A stretch of DNA of 43,926 nucleotides from a virus, in IMG/VR virus record IMGVR_UViG_3300009285_001324, positions 1 to 43,926 of that record. One strand, written 5' to 3'. The notes beneath the pieces were generated by a model, which saw nothing but the letters and a program-made list of their open reading frames with translations, was not told where the DNA came from and did not search any database. Made by a program: the position numbers and the translations under genes. Shown piece by piece: positions 24,478 to 32,559 of this stretch (positions within the stretch are counted from its first letter, which is position 1; the number at the start of each line of letters is the position of its first letter).

Positions 24478-25713
24478 ATGGCAAACCCAAACGCAGATTA
24501 CCCAACGGCAATACACACAGCAATTGACATAAGCGCTTATGCTAATACGGCTCTTGGAAAAACAGCAGTAACACATACCGACGTACACGGCAAAATTGAG
24601 CAAGAGATATTATCGACCCAAACAAAAATTGGCAAGGGTGCGAGTACCCCGGTGGCAGATAAAGTTTTAATGGGTGGTGCCGGTGCAACGTCCTCATGGG
24701 AGACAATATCACACACTATATTATCAGACATTGGTACAAATACTCATGTCCAAGTGGATAGCCACATAGGAAGTACCAGCAATCCCCATTCAGTTACTTT
24801 GGCACAAGTAGGTGGCACTACTGACCATACAGCACTATCCAATATTGGTGTTAATTCACATTCAGATATTGATACTTTCATAGCGACAACTGTTCCTACA
24901 ACTTATCTACCTTTAGCAGGTGGAACAATGACAGGTGGTATCGTCAACTCCACTTCAATCAATCCCCTTACAACCCTTGCGGAGTCTTGGATAGGTCCTT
25001 CTACTACTACAGGGATATATTTTAAGGGAGGCAACGTCGGCATCGGGACGACGAATCCGGGTCAAAAACTTGAAGTGGCTGGAAGTCTTTATGTGAATGG
25101 CGGAGTAATTTACCTAAACAATAATTTGTACCTCGCTGGAAAAGGTACAGCCGGTGGAAATTTGACGATTGCCAAAGTAGACACGTCAAATAATCTACAG
25201 ATTGGTGAAGTAAACACACTTGGAAACATCCTGTTTATGCCTGGGGCTACTGAAAAGGTCAGGATAACAAACTCTGGCAACGTCGGCATCGGGACGACGG
25301 GGCCAACAAGAATACTTGGGATCGGTGGATTGGTAGCAAGAAATATAGGTATGGAGCGGGGAACAGTTGCGAATACGGCGGGTTTTGCATTAACCGTTAA
25401 TTCAGGGGGTGCCACGAGCGGGGCAACAGATAAAAACGGTGGGGATATTCTAATTACTAGTGGTATTAGCACGGGAAGTGGTTTTTCAAGCGTTAAATTA
25501 CAAGCAGTAACAGCTGGAGCTACGGGTACAGCAGATAGAACAGTTACTACCCATTTAGAGGTTGGAAATTCCAAGTTTGCACTATTTGGTGGAACTCCAG
25601 CAGTTCAACAAAGTACAATTGTGGATGCTGACGGCACACTTGCAGATATTACAACGAAATTCAATACCCTATTAGCCAGTTTAGAAGCTTATGGATTACT
25701 AAAATCGGCATAA
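24478..25713 (+). CDS. Tail fibre / receptor-binding protein
   Basis: 411 residues. Low-complexity Ser/Thr/Gly-rich fibre sequence with NPHSVTLAQVGGTTDHTALSNIGVNSHSDID, a repeat type common in phage fibres, PLAGGTMTGGIV, and two copies of GNVGIGTT.P, a motif frequent in trimeric beta-helical fibres. The C-terminus ends in a helix (TTKFNTLLASLEAYGLLKSA), likely a trimer clamp. No intramolecular chaperone peptidase domain is seen. It probably binds the host surface. Confidence 0.82.
   Translation: MANPNADYPTAIHTAIDISAYANTALGKTAVTHTDVHGKIEQEILSTQTKIGKGASTPVADKVLMGGAGATSSWETISHTILSDIGTNTHVQVDSHIGSTSNPHSVTLAQVGGTTDHTALSNIGVNSHSDIDTFIATTVPTTYLPLAGGTMTGGIVNSTSINPLTTLAESWIGPSTTTGIYFKGGNVGIGTTNPGQKLEVAGSLYVNGGVIYLNNNLYLAGKGTAGGNLTIAKVDTSNNLQIGEVNTLGNILFMPGATEKVRITNSGNVGIGTTGPTRILGIGGLVARNIGMERGTVANTAGFALTVNSGGATSGATDKNGGDILITSGISTGSGFSSVKLQAVTAGATGTADRTVTTHLEVGNSKFALFGGTPAVQQSTIVDADGTLADITTKFNTLLASLEAYGLLKSA
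25030..25053 (+). repeat. 24-base exact direct repeat within the fibre gene, copy 1
   Basis: Identical to 25276-25299. Both encode GNVGIGTT. Identity at all third positions suggests recent duplication or gene conversion within the fibre, and the pair is a possible site for deletion or module exchange. Confidence 0.85.
25276..25299 (+). repeat. 24-base exact direct repeat within the fibre gene, copy 2
   Basis: Second copy of the sequence at 25030-25053, 246 bases apart and in the same frame. Confidence 0.85.
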
Positions 25714-25718
25714 AATGA

Positions 25719-26426
25719 ATGAAAATAGAAAGTTTTTATGACTACTTGGAATACAAAAGACAATTTAGACCAGTCACTATCGGAAACTACAAGAGAATAT
25801 TAAACAAAGTATTTAGGGATTTAGAAACAACCGACATCAGACCAAAAATGGCGGAAGAATGGATACTTAATATGCAAAAGAGAAATCTTTCAGCCAGTCA
25901 TATTAACAATACCGCCGCCATCTTGACTTGTTATGATAAGTTTTCAGGGACTGAATTAAATCTTATTAGAGTTAAAAAACCAAAACCCTTGATAAAGGAT
26001 ACACTTACAGAAGGAGAAGTAGCAAGAATTATTGCCGCCTGTAGTAACAGCAGGGAAAAAGCCATAATATCATTACTTGCTTATTCTGGTATCAGAGCTA
26101 GTGAACTATGCAATCTAAAAGTAGAAGATGTAGACCTAGACAACGGGGTTGTACATATTATTAACGGCAAGGGTGGTAAGGATGGAATATCGTATATCGC
26201 CAGAGAATGCTGCAAAATGATAGCTGAATATATAAAGGAATACGAAACTAATCCCCACTTATTTCGCCACTCGCTAGCCACAAATTTAGTTAAAAAAGGT
26301 GCTAATATATTAACAGTACAAAAACAATTAAGACATGAAAACCTTGAAACCACACAAATTTATATCAGGTCATTTCCTGAAAGAGTTCAGGATGAATATG
26401 CATTTTTCAAACCAAATTATGTGTAG
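25719..26426 (+). CDS. Compact tyrosine recombinase / integrase
   Basis: 235 residues, shorter than the usual 290-320. SAM-like N-terminal domain (about 1-75), then the catalytic domain with R126 (SGIRASEL), K154 (GKGGKDG), H180-x2-R183 (HLFRHSLATNL), H206 (LRHENLETTQ) and nucleophile Y215. The segment between the beta hairpin and the HxxR motif is about 35 residues shorter than in XerD. All catalytic residues remain. It may integrate the phage or invert or exchange fibre sequence, since it follows the fibre gene. No att core was found. Confidence 0.8.
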   Translation: MKIESFYDYLEYKRQFRPVTIGNYKRILNKVFRDLETTDIRPKMAEEWILNMQKRNLSASHINNTAAILTCYDKFSGTELNLIRVKKPKPLIKDTLTEGEVARIIAACSNSREKAIISLLAYSGIRASELCNLKVEDVDLDNGVVHIINGKGGKDGISYIARECCKMIAEYIKEYETNPHLFRHSLATNLVKKGANILTVQKQLRHENLETTQIYIRSFPERVQDEYAFFKPNYV

Positions 26427-26461
26427 TATAATATGATATAATAAAGAAAGAAGGTGAGAAT

Positions 26462-26716
26462 ATGATAGATATAAAAGATTTTATAGAAAAAGAAATATTA
26501 GGATTAAATTCTTTGGTTAGAATTACAGATGACGCTTTGGCGGTATCTACCAAGAAATTTGACTCATCTACGGGTGAGGAACTTCCAGAAGAAGTAATTG
26601 GTGGAAATATTAAAGAATATATTGACAAAAAAGCTGAATTATTAAAACAAATTACTGAAATTGATGCTTTTGTTAAAAAGTTTAATGCTTTAGTACCACA
26701 ACAAATTATAAAATGA
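26462..26716 (+). CDS. Hypothetical small acidic coiled-coil protein
   Basis: 84 residues with a strong AGAAGGTGAG ribosome binding site about 8 bases upstream and two overlapping TATAAT-like boxes around 26427-26444. Helical and charged (KEYIDKKAELLKQITEIDAFVKKF). AT-rich and unlike its neighbours. No family recognised. Confidence 0.55.
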   Translation: MIDIKDFIEKEILGLNSLVRITDDALAVSTKKFDSSTGEELPEEVIGGNIKEYIDKKAELLKQITEIDAFVKKFNALVPQQIIK

Positions 26717-26868
26717 TAGACATAACAAAAAAGACATTAGAAGAACTTAAAAGTTTGGCTTATGATACGATGGTTGAATTACAACGTGTCCAAAACAATC
26801 TCCAAATCTTAAATAACGAGATATTTAAGAAGACAACTCCAGAAGAAAAAACTGAGAGAAAAAAGTAG
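26713..26868 (+). CDS. Hypothetical small coiled-coil protein
   Basis: 51 residues, ATGA overlap with the previous gene. Entirely helical in look (KTLEELKSLAYDTMVELQRVQ), Lys/Glu-rich end. It may pair with the preceding small protein. The 63 bases that follow contain no further gene I can support. Confidence 0.5.
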   Translation: MIDITKKTLEELKSLAYDTMVELQRVQNNLQILNNEIFKKTTPEEKTERKK

Positions 26869-26931
26869 TTACTTTTGGAGGACTTGTTGAAGTGATAGAA
26901 TTATCAGCAGACAAGAAAGCAGAGTAATATT

Positions 26932-27099
26932 ATGACATGGCAAACGTCAAATTCAATTCCTTGGTATCAAAAACTATATTGGGCAATATGGAATAGTATC
27001 ATTGCTTTGTGGGACGATAACGTGGTGACGTGGGACGCCGTGGGCGACCACGATTGGAATACTCAAAATGCGGCCGTGACGTGGTTTACCAAGAATTAA
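26932..27099 (+). CDS. Tryptophan-rich small protein
   Basis: 55 residues with eight tryptophans, spaced along the chain in WxxxxxxW and WD/TW contexts. No membrane segment or cysteine. Such aromatic density suggests carbohydrate binding or a small virion or fibre-tip component. It lies between the recombinase and the head-tail connector. Not recognised. Confidence 0.5.
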   Translation: MTWQTSNSIPWYQKLYWAIWNSIIALWDDNVVTWDAVGDHDWNTQNAAVTWFTKN

Positions 27100-27116
27100 A
27101 ATAGTATAATAAATAT

Positions 27117-27818
27117 ATGGGAGTAACAAGCACACAACCAACAAGCCGACGAGGATATTTAAGCCAAGGTGAATTGGAGCAATTGGCAAATATTACTATT
27201 ACCGACACCACCGAGGCCGACGACAGGATAAGCCAAGCCGAGGAGATGATTGATGCCTATGTGGGCGCCCAAGACAAACATATGGATTGGGTAGTCAGGG
27301 GGTTGGCCGCCGCCGCAGGATCGACCTCACTTACTCTCGAAACTTCACAGCAGAATACTTACGATATTGATTACTTCAAATTGTGTGAGATTGAGATTTT
27401 GGGCGGGACTGGTGTAGGACAGCGTCGCAAAATCACCGCCAGCACCAAGGCGGGCGTCCTGACAGTCGACAGTGCGTGGGTCACCACCCCGAGCATAGAT
27501 AGTTTTTATAAGATTTCCCAGATTGGTAAGTTTCCCCGGACGTGCGATGTTGAAACCTACACCAGCGGAGCCAATACCACCTACTACAAAGCCATCCCAG
27601 AGGCCGTGAAAAGGGCCGTGGCCGCACAGATAGAATATGTAATTGAGATGGGAGATGCGTTTTTCGCCGGAGATAAGTCTGAAATGCAGAGTGAGAGCAT
27701 TGGTGATTATTCATATGCAAAGGGTAAGGGTGTTTCGAGTATTAGCAAACTGATAAGCCCCAAGGCAAAAATCATTCTCAAGGGAATTTACAACCGCACG
27801 GGGACGATAGTCGTATGA
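27117..27818 (+). CDS. Head-tail connector (adaptor) protein
   Basis: 233 residues. Helical N- and C-terminal parts (YLSQGELEQLANITITDTTEADDRISQAEEMIDAYVG; PEAVKRAVAAQIEYVIEMGD) match the gp6/gp15-type adaptor. An inserted beta domain at about 63-150 enlarges it. It would form the ring below the portal. TATAAT at 27105-27110 lies six bases before the ATG, so the whole tail block may be transcribed from here without a leader. Confidence 0.72.
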   Translation: MGVTSTQPTSRRGYLSQGELEQLANITITDTTEADDRISQAEEMIDAYVGAQDKHMDWVVRGLAAAAGSTSLTLETSQQNTYDIDYFKLCEIEILGGTGVGQRRKITASTKAGVLTVDSAWVTTPSIDSFYKISQIGKFPRTCDVETYTSGANTTYYKAIPEAVKRAVAAQIEYVIEMGDAFFAGDKSEMQSESIGDYSYAKGKGVSSISKLISPKAKIILKGIYNRTGTIVV

Positions 27819-27821
27819 GAT

Positions 27822-28145
27822 ATGGGCATAAACTCACTACTGAATCAAACAATCTCGATATACTCAAAGTCCGGGTATAACGCCTATGGCCGGGAAACGG
27901 TGGGTACGGCTACTTCTGTACAATCAAGATTTCAAAAGAAAACCAAACAGAAGCTATTACCCAATGGATCAGTCATAATGATTGAGGCTATCTGCTACAT
28001 CTCCTCCGATACCACAATTGCCGTTGACGATAAGATAACTTATGGTGGAGTGGATTATAAAGTCTATGGTATCTATGCGGCCGTCGACGGCTCCGGCGAT
28101 ACCAATCACTATAAATTAGAGCTTACCAAGTGGAAAGCAACATAA
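27822..28145 (+). CDS. Head closure / head-tail joining protein
   Basis: 107 residues, the usual size for the SPP1 gp16 type. Beta-rich throughout (QTISIYSKSGYNAYGRETVG, IMIEAICYISSDTTIAVDDKITYGGVDYKVYGIYAAVDG), with the D-KI-Y-G--Y-V pattern of phage stoppers. Position after the adaptor supports the call. Confidence 0.75.
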   Translation: MGINSLLNQTISIYSKSGYNAYGRETVGTATSVQSRFQKKTKQKLLPNGSVIMIEAICYISSDTTIAVDDKITYGGVDYKVYGIYAAVDGSGDTNHYKLELTKWKAT

Positions 28146-28146
28146 A

Positions 28147-28503
28147 ATGGAAATAAAAATAGACATTAAAGATTTCGAGAAAGGCGTCAAACAATTGGAG
28201 ATTACGTTCGCCAAAGCCACCCTGCGAGGACTCAATGACGTTGCAAGCGAAGTTCTACGGTTAAGCATGTTTGAGGTCCCGCACGACACGGGCATGCTTC
28301 AATCGAGTGGACACGTTGAGCCGGTCAAAGATGACGAGGTGATTGTCGGATACAACAAGGTCTATGCCGCACGATTGCATGAACACCCCGAGTATAGATT
28401 CCAAAAGGGACGCAAGGGAAAATATCTTGAGGATCCAATTAAGAACAACCTATCAACATATCTGAAATACATGGAGAACGCCGTGGGGGGGGCGTTAATA
28501 TAA
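28147..28503 (+). CDS. Tail completion protein (HK97 gp10-like)
   Basis: 118 residues. EVPHDTGMLQSSGHVEPV.DDEVIVGYNKVYAARLHEHPE carries the family pattern P-DTG-L--S and YA---HE. N-terminal helix, beta core. Starts one base after the previous stop. Confidence 0.82.
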   Translation: MEIKIDIKDFEKGVKQLEITFAKATLRGLNDVASEVLRLSMFEVPHDTGMLQSSGHVEPVKDDEVIVGYNKVYAARLHEHPEYRFQKGRKGKYLEDPIKNNLSTYLKYMENAVGGALI

Positions 28504-28504
28504 T

Positions 28505-28882
28505 ATGGCTTATTTACTCGATGACATAGCTCAAAAATTAACAGATAGCGGGGTTGGGACTATCGGGACCAATATATTCAAATCCTACATGCCAGATACC
28601 GTTGATACTGGTATCTGCGTGCTGGACACCGGCGGGCCAATGCCGGACAAAGAATTGCCAACAAAAAGTCCAACTTTTCAGGTGTTCATTAGAGCCGCAG
28701 ATTATATCACCGGCCGGGCCAAACTTGATGCCGTCCGATCAGCCCTACATCAGACAAAGAATACGACCCTCGGGAATACGTTTTTTTACTATATATCAGC
28801 CCAAAGTGGGGGTGGACATATCGGCCGCAATGAAAGAGGACTGGATGAATTTAGTATCAATTTCATCTGTCTTACACGATAA
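28505..28882 (+). CDS. Tail terminator / minor capsid-type protein
   Basis: 125 residues. N-terminal helix (YLLDDIAQKLTDSG), then alpha/beta core with PTFQVFIRAADYITGRAKLDAVRSALH and a final strand. Size, fold pattern and place between gp10-like and tail tube genes fit the tail terminator that caps the tube. Confidence 0.7.
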   Translation: MAYLLDDIAQKLTDSGVGTIGTNIFKSYMPDTVDTGICVLDTGGPMPDKELPTKSPTFQVFIRAADYITGRAKLDAVRSALHQTKNTTLGNTFFYYISAQSGGGHIGRNERGLDEFSINFICLTR

Positions 28883-28902
28883 TATCCGCATTATAATGTT
28901 TT

Positions 28903-29115
28903 ATGATTACCATCAATGGGAAACAATATAAGGAGTTGCGTTGCGCCAAGTGCCAGAAGTTTGTTGTTTATCAAAATATCAGCGCCGGAGTGGTCTGTTT
29001 TCAATGTCCCCGATGTGATTTTCTTAACGAGTGGACATTCAAGTATTTGAAAACTGATGAGAATGAGGCTATGATTAAAAAGGATTATCAATTAATCATG
29101 AAGGGGGGAAAATGA
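28903..29115 (+). CDS. Com-like zinc-finger protein
   Basis: 70 residues. ELRCAKCQKFVVYQ..SAGVVCFQCPRCDFLNEW matches the layout of the Mu Com family (two Cys pairs and a CPRC-x-LN end), in which Com activates translation of the mom DNA-modification mRNA. Here no mom gene is adjacent. TATAAT at 28892-28897 is five bases from the ATG. It and the following HNH gene interrupt the tail genes. Confidence 0.65.
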   Translation: MITINGKQYKELRCAKCQKFVVYQNISAGVVCFQCPRCDFLNEWTFKYLKTDENEAMIKKDYQLIMKGGK

Positions 29116-29495
29116 CTTACGCAACTGGTGCATGGGGTCCAGAAGCCCAAGAGCGAAGTAAAAAAAGAAAGGTATATTTTGATAAACAGGTTGTAAAAAA
29201 CGGGAGCGCAGACCGAAATAGAGTTTGGGGTGCTAAATTAAGAGAGAGGGCAATTATTAAACTTGGTGGTAAGTGCAAAGAATGTGGATTTTTAGACCAT
29301 AGAGCGTTACAAATTGACCATGTAAACAATGACGGATATGTGGAACGTAAATTGATACAAACGCGCACAACTTATCTCAAAAAAGTGATAGCCGATAATA
29401 GCAACAATTATCAACTTTTATGTGCAAATTGTAATTGGATTAAGAAGTATAATACTAATATGTTAAAAATTAAAAAGGGAAAGGGGGTGAATTAA
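29112..29495 (+). CDS. HNH homing endonuclease
   Basis: 127 residues. Basic N-terminus, CKECGF, LQIDHVNNDG (the first His of HNH), then NNYQLLCANCNWIKKYN with the Asn and second Cys pair. Typical free-standing phage HNH enzyme inserted between tail terminator and tube genes; the tube gene follows immediately. Preceded by a strong GGGGGGAAAATG context. Confidence 0.82.
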   Translation: MTYATGAWGPEAQERSKKRKVYFDKQVVKNGSADRNRVWGAKLRERAIIKLGGKCKECGFLDHRALQIDHVNNDGYVERKLIQTRTTYLKKVIADNSNNYQLLCANCNWIKKYNTNMLKIKKGKGVN

Positions 29496-30005
29496 ATGGC
29501 AGACATTACCAATGTAAAAGTTGGGGCATGCTCGGTAACTTATAACAGCGTTGACTTGGGTCATACCAAGGGAGGCGTTGAAGTTAGTTACGAGCCGGTA
29601 TTCCACGACGTAAGTGTTGATAAATACGGCGAAAGTGTTGTTGAAAAATACTTGATGGGCGAAAAATGGACAGTTAAGGTCCCATTGGCCGAATTGACAA
29701 TTGCCAACCTAAAAGTTGCAATGCCCGCAGGGACATTTGCAGGAGCGGCAAACGCTCGGTTGACATTAGGACACAGCGCCGGGACAAAAGCGACCACAAG
29801 TGCCGCACAATTAGTGTTACACCCGCTCAACATGGGTACTCGTGCAAACGATATTGTTTTGCATAAGGCTTTTGTTGCAAGCACCATTGACTTACAAATG
29901 AAAGTTGATGAGGAAAACATAATTGAGGTGGAATTTGAGGCGCTTGTTGACGAGTCAAAAGCCGACGGTAATTACCTCGGTTTAATCGGCGACAGTACCG
30001 CATAA
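29496..30005 (+). CDS. Major tail (tube) protein
   Basis: 169 residues, GGGGGTG ribosome binding site at 29481-29487. Beta-rich with VGACSVTYNSVDLGHTKGGVEVSYEP.FHDVSVDKYGE and IEVEFEALVDESK, which resembles the tube protein family of SPP1-like and related siphophages. It polymerises as hexamer rings around the tape measure. No Ig-like C-terminal domain. Confidence 0.78.
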   Translation: MADITNVKVGACSVTYNSVDLGHTKGGVEVSYEPVFHDVSVDKYGESVVEKYLMGEKWTVKVPLAELTIANLKVAMPAGTFAGAANARLTLGHSAGTKATTSAAQLVLHPLNMGTRANDIVLHKAFVASTIDLQMKVDEENIIEVEFEALVDESKADGNYLGLIGDSTA

Positions 30006-30057
30006 ACCCTAACTATTGCTTGGCAAACGTGGTACCAGTTACCCGCCAAAAATAGTT

Positions 30058-30414
30058 ATGAAAACACAAACAATTAAGTTAGATAATGGCGAAATAGAAA
30101 TTGCAAAATTGCCGATTGGCAAATATGCAGAGTTATTAAAAGCCATTAAGGAATTACCCAAACACATAAAAGGTTTGGAAAACAAAGACACCGACAGCAT
30201 TATTGAAATGTTGCCGGCGCTTATTGGTGAAAGTTTACCCGACGTCATTGAGATATTAACCATTGCCACACCGCTCAAAAAAGAGCAGATTGAGGAAATG
30301 GGACTTGATGAGGTTACCCGGGTAGTTTTAGCAATAATTGAGGTCAATAATTTTAGGGAAGTTTACGAAAACATAAAAAAAGCCCTCGCCCGCCCGGCGA
30401 CAATCACCAAGTAA
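30058..30414 (+). CDS. Tail assembly chaperone, short (gpG-like) form
   Basis: 118 residues from the ATG at 30058; a TTG at 30016 is less likely. Helical, with LPIGKYAELLKAIKELPKHI and a C-terminal EVNNFREVYENIKKALARP. In this gene family the product is made in two lengths by ribosomal frameshift, and both coat the tape measure. The shift site lies near its end at 30375-30381. Confidence 0.75.
   Translation: MKTQTIKLDNGEIEIAKLPIGKYAELLKAIKELPKHIKGLENKDTDSIIEMLPALIGESLPDVIEILTIATPLKKEQIEEMGLDEVTRVVLAIIEVNNFREVYENIKKALARPATITK
30375..30381 (+). promoter_or_regulatory. Programmed -1 frameshift slippery site
   Basis: Seven A residues read as A AAA AAA in the gpG-like frame, followed by G. A -1 slip moves ribosomes into a frame that is open from 30357 to 30743 and yields the GT-type fusion. 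This is the classic site type and place for tail chaperones. Confidence 0.8.
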
Positions 30415-30743
30415 ACGACGATGAGTGGTTGTATTGGGCAATTGACCAGTTGGCACATGAGTACGGGTGGGCCAAACGTGACATATTGGAGCAAGTGTAC
30501 TTCGACGAGCTATTTATTTTCGCCCGGCTTATAAACAGGCGTAAAATTAACGAGTATAAAATGGAGCTTGCGATTGCTACAAATCCCCATGTAAAAGACC
30601 CAAAATCATTATGGCGTATGTTTGACCGTCAAGAGCGCGAAAATGAGGGCAAGGGTTATTTGGACGCCGAATTTGACCCGGCCACATTTGAGGCATTTAA
30701 GCAAACATTAAAAAGACATGGAAGCGCAATTGATGTAAAATAG
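30381..30743 (+). CDS. Tail assembly chaperone extension (GT-like), made by -1 frameshift
   Basis: After the slip the protein continues SPRPPGDNHQVNDDEWLYWAIDQLAHEYGW and ends in SAIDVK, adding about 120 residues. The frame has no good independent ATG (only a TTG at 30429), which supports synthesis as a fusion with the 30058 product. The W-x-Y-W-A-x-x-x-L stretch is usual for the T part, which binds the tape measure. Confidence 0.78.
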   Translation, partial: SPRPPGDNHQVNDDEWLYWAIDQLAHEYGWAKRDILEQVYFDELFIFARLINRRKINEYKMELAIATNPHVKDPKSLWRMFDRQERENEGKGYLDAEFDPATFEAFKQTLKRHGSAIDVK

Positions 30744-30782
30744 TTGACAACGCCACAGGCTAAAAGACGTTAAACCATTATG

Positions 30783-30825
30783 CCCCTCTTGCCACGCCAA
30801 ATATGACGGCATTGGCACAAAGGGG
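30783..30825 (+). promoter_or_regulatory. Stem-loop ahead of the small membrane protein
   Basis: CCCC (30783-30786) pairs with GGGG (30822-30825), TGCCA (30790-30794) with TGGCA (30813-30817) and GCC (30796-30798) with GGC (30808-30810), with small bulges. The stem ends about 27 bases before the ATG at 30852 and has no U-tract, so it is more likely an mRNA structure than a terminator. Confidence 0.35.
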
Positions 30826-30851
30826 TGGAAAACAAGAAGGGGGGTGACTGT

Positions 30852-31040
30852 ATGAAAAAGGAACCTACAAAAAAAGATTTAGCAATGATTTTATTACTTG
30901 GTTTGGGCATGTTGAGCTTTGGGTCAATATTTATTTGGTTACCACCCATTGGCTGGCCATTATTGTTTTTTGGTGCCATTTGTTTGTTACTTTTCCTGTT
31001 AACCATTATTACAAAGCTATATAAAAAAGTGATAAAATAA
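30852..31040 (+). CDS. Small two-helix membrane protein
   Basis: 62 residues. GGGGGGTGACTGT places the start at ATG 30852. Basic ends flank two hydrophobic segments at about 10-28 and 33-52 (LAMILLLGLGMLSFGSIFIWL and WPLLFFGAICLLLFLLTII). Between chaperone and tape measure genes it could be a holin-like or DNA-injection membrane protein. Not assigned. Confidence 0.55.
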   Translation: MKKEPTKKDLAMILLLGLGMLSFGSIFIWLPPIGWPLLFFGAICLLLFLLTIITKLYKKVIK

Positions 31041-31064
31041 ACTATATGGGAGGAGATAGTAAAT

Positions 31065-32558
31065 ATGTCTTTTAATGTAGGTTCAGTAGTCGCCCACGTT
31101 AAGGCTGATATATCCGATTTTCAAAATGGCATGAAGCAGGTTGAAAAATCGGCAGAGAGTTTTAAGGGCAAATTAAACAGTTTGGGTGATGGTTTGGTAA
31201 ACGTTGGTAAACAAGTAAGCGTCGTTTCCGCCATAGTGGGGACTGGATTGACTTTGTTTTTGAAAGATGCCTCAAAAGAAGCAAACAACTTAGAGCGCGC
31301 CATGACGACATTGGACATTATCTCGGGGCGTTTTGGAGTGAATAGCGAAAAAGCCAAACAGGCGGCTCAAGATTTAGGCCGGGAGCTAAGGATTGGTATA
31401 GGGCCAGCGGCCGCAAGTTTACAAAATCTTTTGAAAGCCGGATTGGGCCTTGATGAGGCAACCGACATGTTAAAAAGGTTTACAAATGAAGCCATAACTG
31501 GAAAATCAAGCTCAATTACATTATCCCAAGCGGTTGAAAACTTGTCATTTTCATACGCAACCAACAACTCTGCAATTGGTAATTTATCTGGTATTAATGA
31601 AAACTACATAAACATAATTGAAAAAGGGAGGGCGGCGTTAGTTGCAGAGGGGGTGTCGGTCGATACTATAACCGACGATATGGCTAAATATCGGGGAATG
31701 ATTGACTTAACAAACCTCACAATGGGAAGCTCGGAACGTTTTACCGGGACATTGATTGACAAACAAGCAATATTGGACCAAAGCATACTTGAGTTAAAAG
31801 TATCATTTGGCGAACTTATAAACCCGGTATTGGCAAAATTAGTGGACATGTTGACAAAGGTTGTGACGTGGTTTACCTCTTTGAGTGAAAGCCAGAAAAA
31901 AACAATTATCATTATTGGTTTAATTGTTGCCGCCATTGGTCCATTCCTCATAATATTGGGTATGTTGGTCAACGGAATTGCCGCCGTTATTACGATTGGC
32001 ACAGCACTTGGTACCCTTTTGACTTTTTTATCGGCCAACCCAATTGTGCTTATCATTGCCGCCATTGTGGCGCTTATCGCCATTGGTGTTTTGTTATACA
32101 AAAATTGGGATAAGGTCAAAGAGGTTGGCCGTATTGTAATGGAGTTTTTGGCCCGTAAATGGGAGGAATTAAAAGAAACATTAGCCCGGGTTGGCAATCA
32201 AATACTTGACGCAATAATGTGGCCGTTTAACGAAGCCAAAAAGAGGATTGAGGGGGTTGTTAATTGGATTAAGGACAAATTAGATTTCACTAAACGACAA
32301 TCACCCTCGGTGGTTGATATTGTCAAAACCGGAGTTGGTAAGGTAAATGACGCCCTCGGTGATTTGGCATTTGGCGCCACATTTAATGCCAATGCCGCCG
32401 GTGCCGCAGTCAATTATGGTGGGAACCAAAAAAGTACGACAATAGTACAGGTGAGTATGGCCGGGGCGGTGATTTCCGATGCTTTTGGCGCGGGACAGAT
32501 GGGAGAGCTGTTGGGAGATGCAATAATTAAACGATTGCAACAACAGGTAAGGATTTAA
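31065..32558 (+). CDS. Tail tape measure protein
   Basis: 497 residues, short for this class; at about 0.15 nm per residue it predicts a tail near 75 nm. Helical N-terminal part (VAHVKADISDFQNGMKQVEKSAESF), LTTLDIISGRFG, membrane-like hydrophobic segments at about 276-345, and a C-terminal Gly/Ala-rich part. GGGAGGAG is its ribosome binding site. It sets tail length and enters the host membrane on injection. No peptidase domain seen. Confidence 0.85.
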   Translation: MSFNVGSVVAHVKADISDFQNGMKQVEKSAESFKGKLNSLGDGLVNVGKQVSVVSAIVGTGLTLFLKDASKEANNLERAMTTLDIISGRFGVNSEKAKQAAQDLGRELRIGIGPAAASLQNLLKAGLGLDEATDMLKRFTNEAITGKSSSITLSQAVENLSFSYATNNSAIGNLSGINENYINIIEKGRAALVAEGVSVDTITDDMAKYRGMIDLTNLTMGSSERFTGTLIDKQAILDQSILELKVSFGELINPVLAKLVDMLTKVVTWFTSLSESQKKTIIIIGLIVAAIGPFLIILGMLVNGIAAVITIGTALGTLLTFLSANPIVLIIAAIVALIAIGVLLYKNWDKVKEVGRIVMEFLARKWEELKETLARVGNQILDAIMWPFNEAKKRIEGVVNWIKDKLDFTKRQSPSVVDIVKTGVGKVNDALGDLAFGATFNANAAGAAVNYGGNQKSTTIVQVSMAGAVISDAFGAGQMGELLGDAIIKRLQQQVRI

Positions 32559-32559
32559 T

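Noticed and set aside
30744-30749. TTGACA box after the tail chaperone as a promoter
   Set aside because: No acceptable -10 box lies 16-18 bases downstream.
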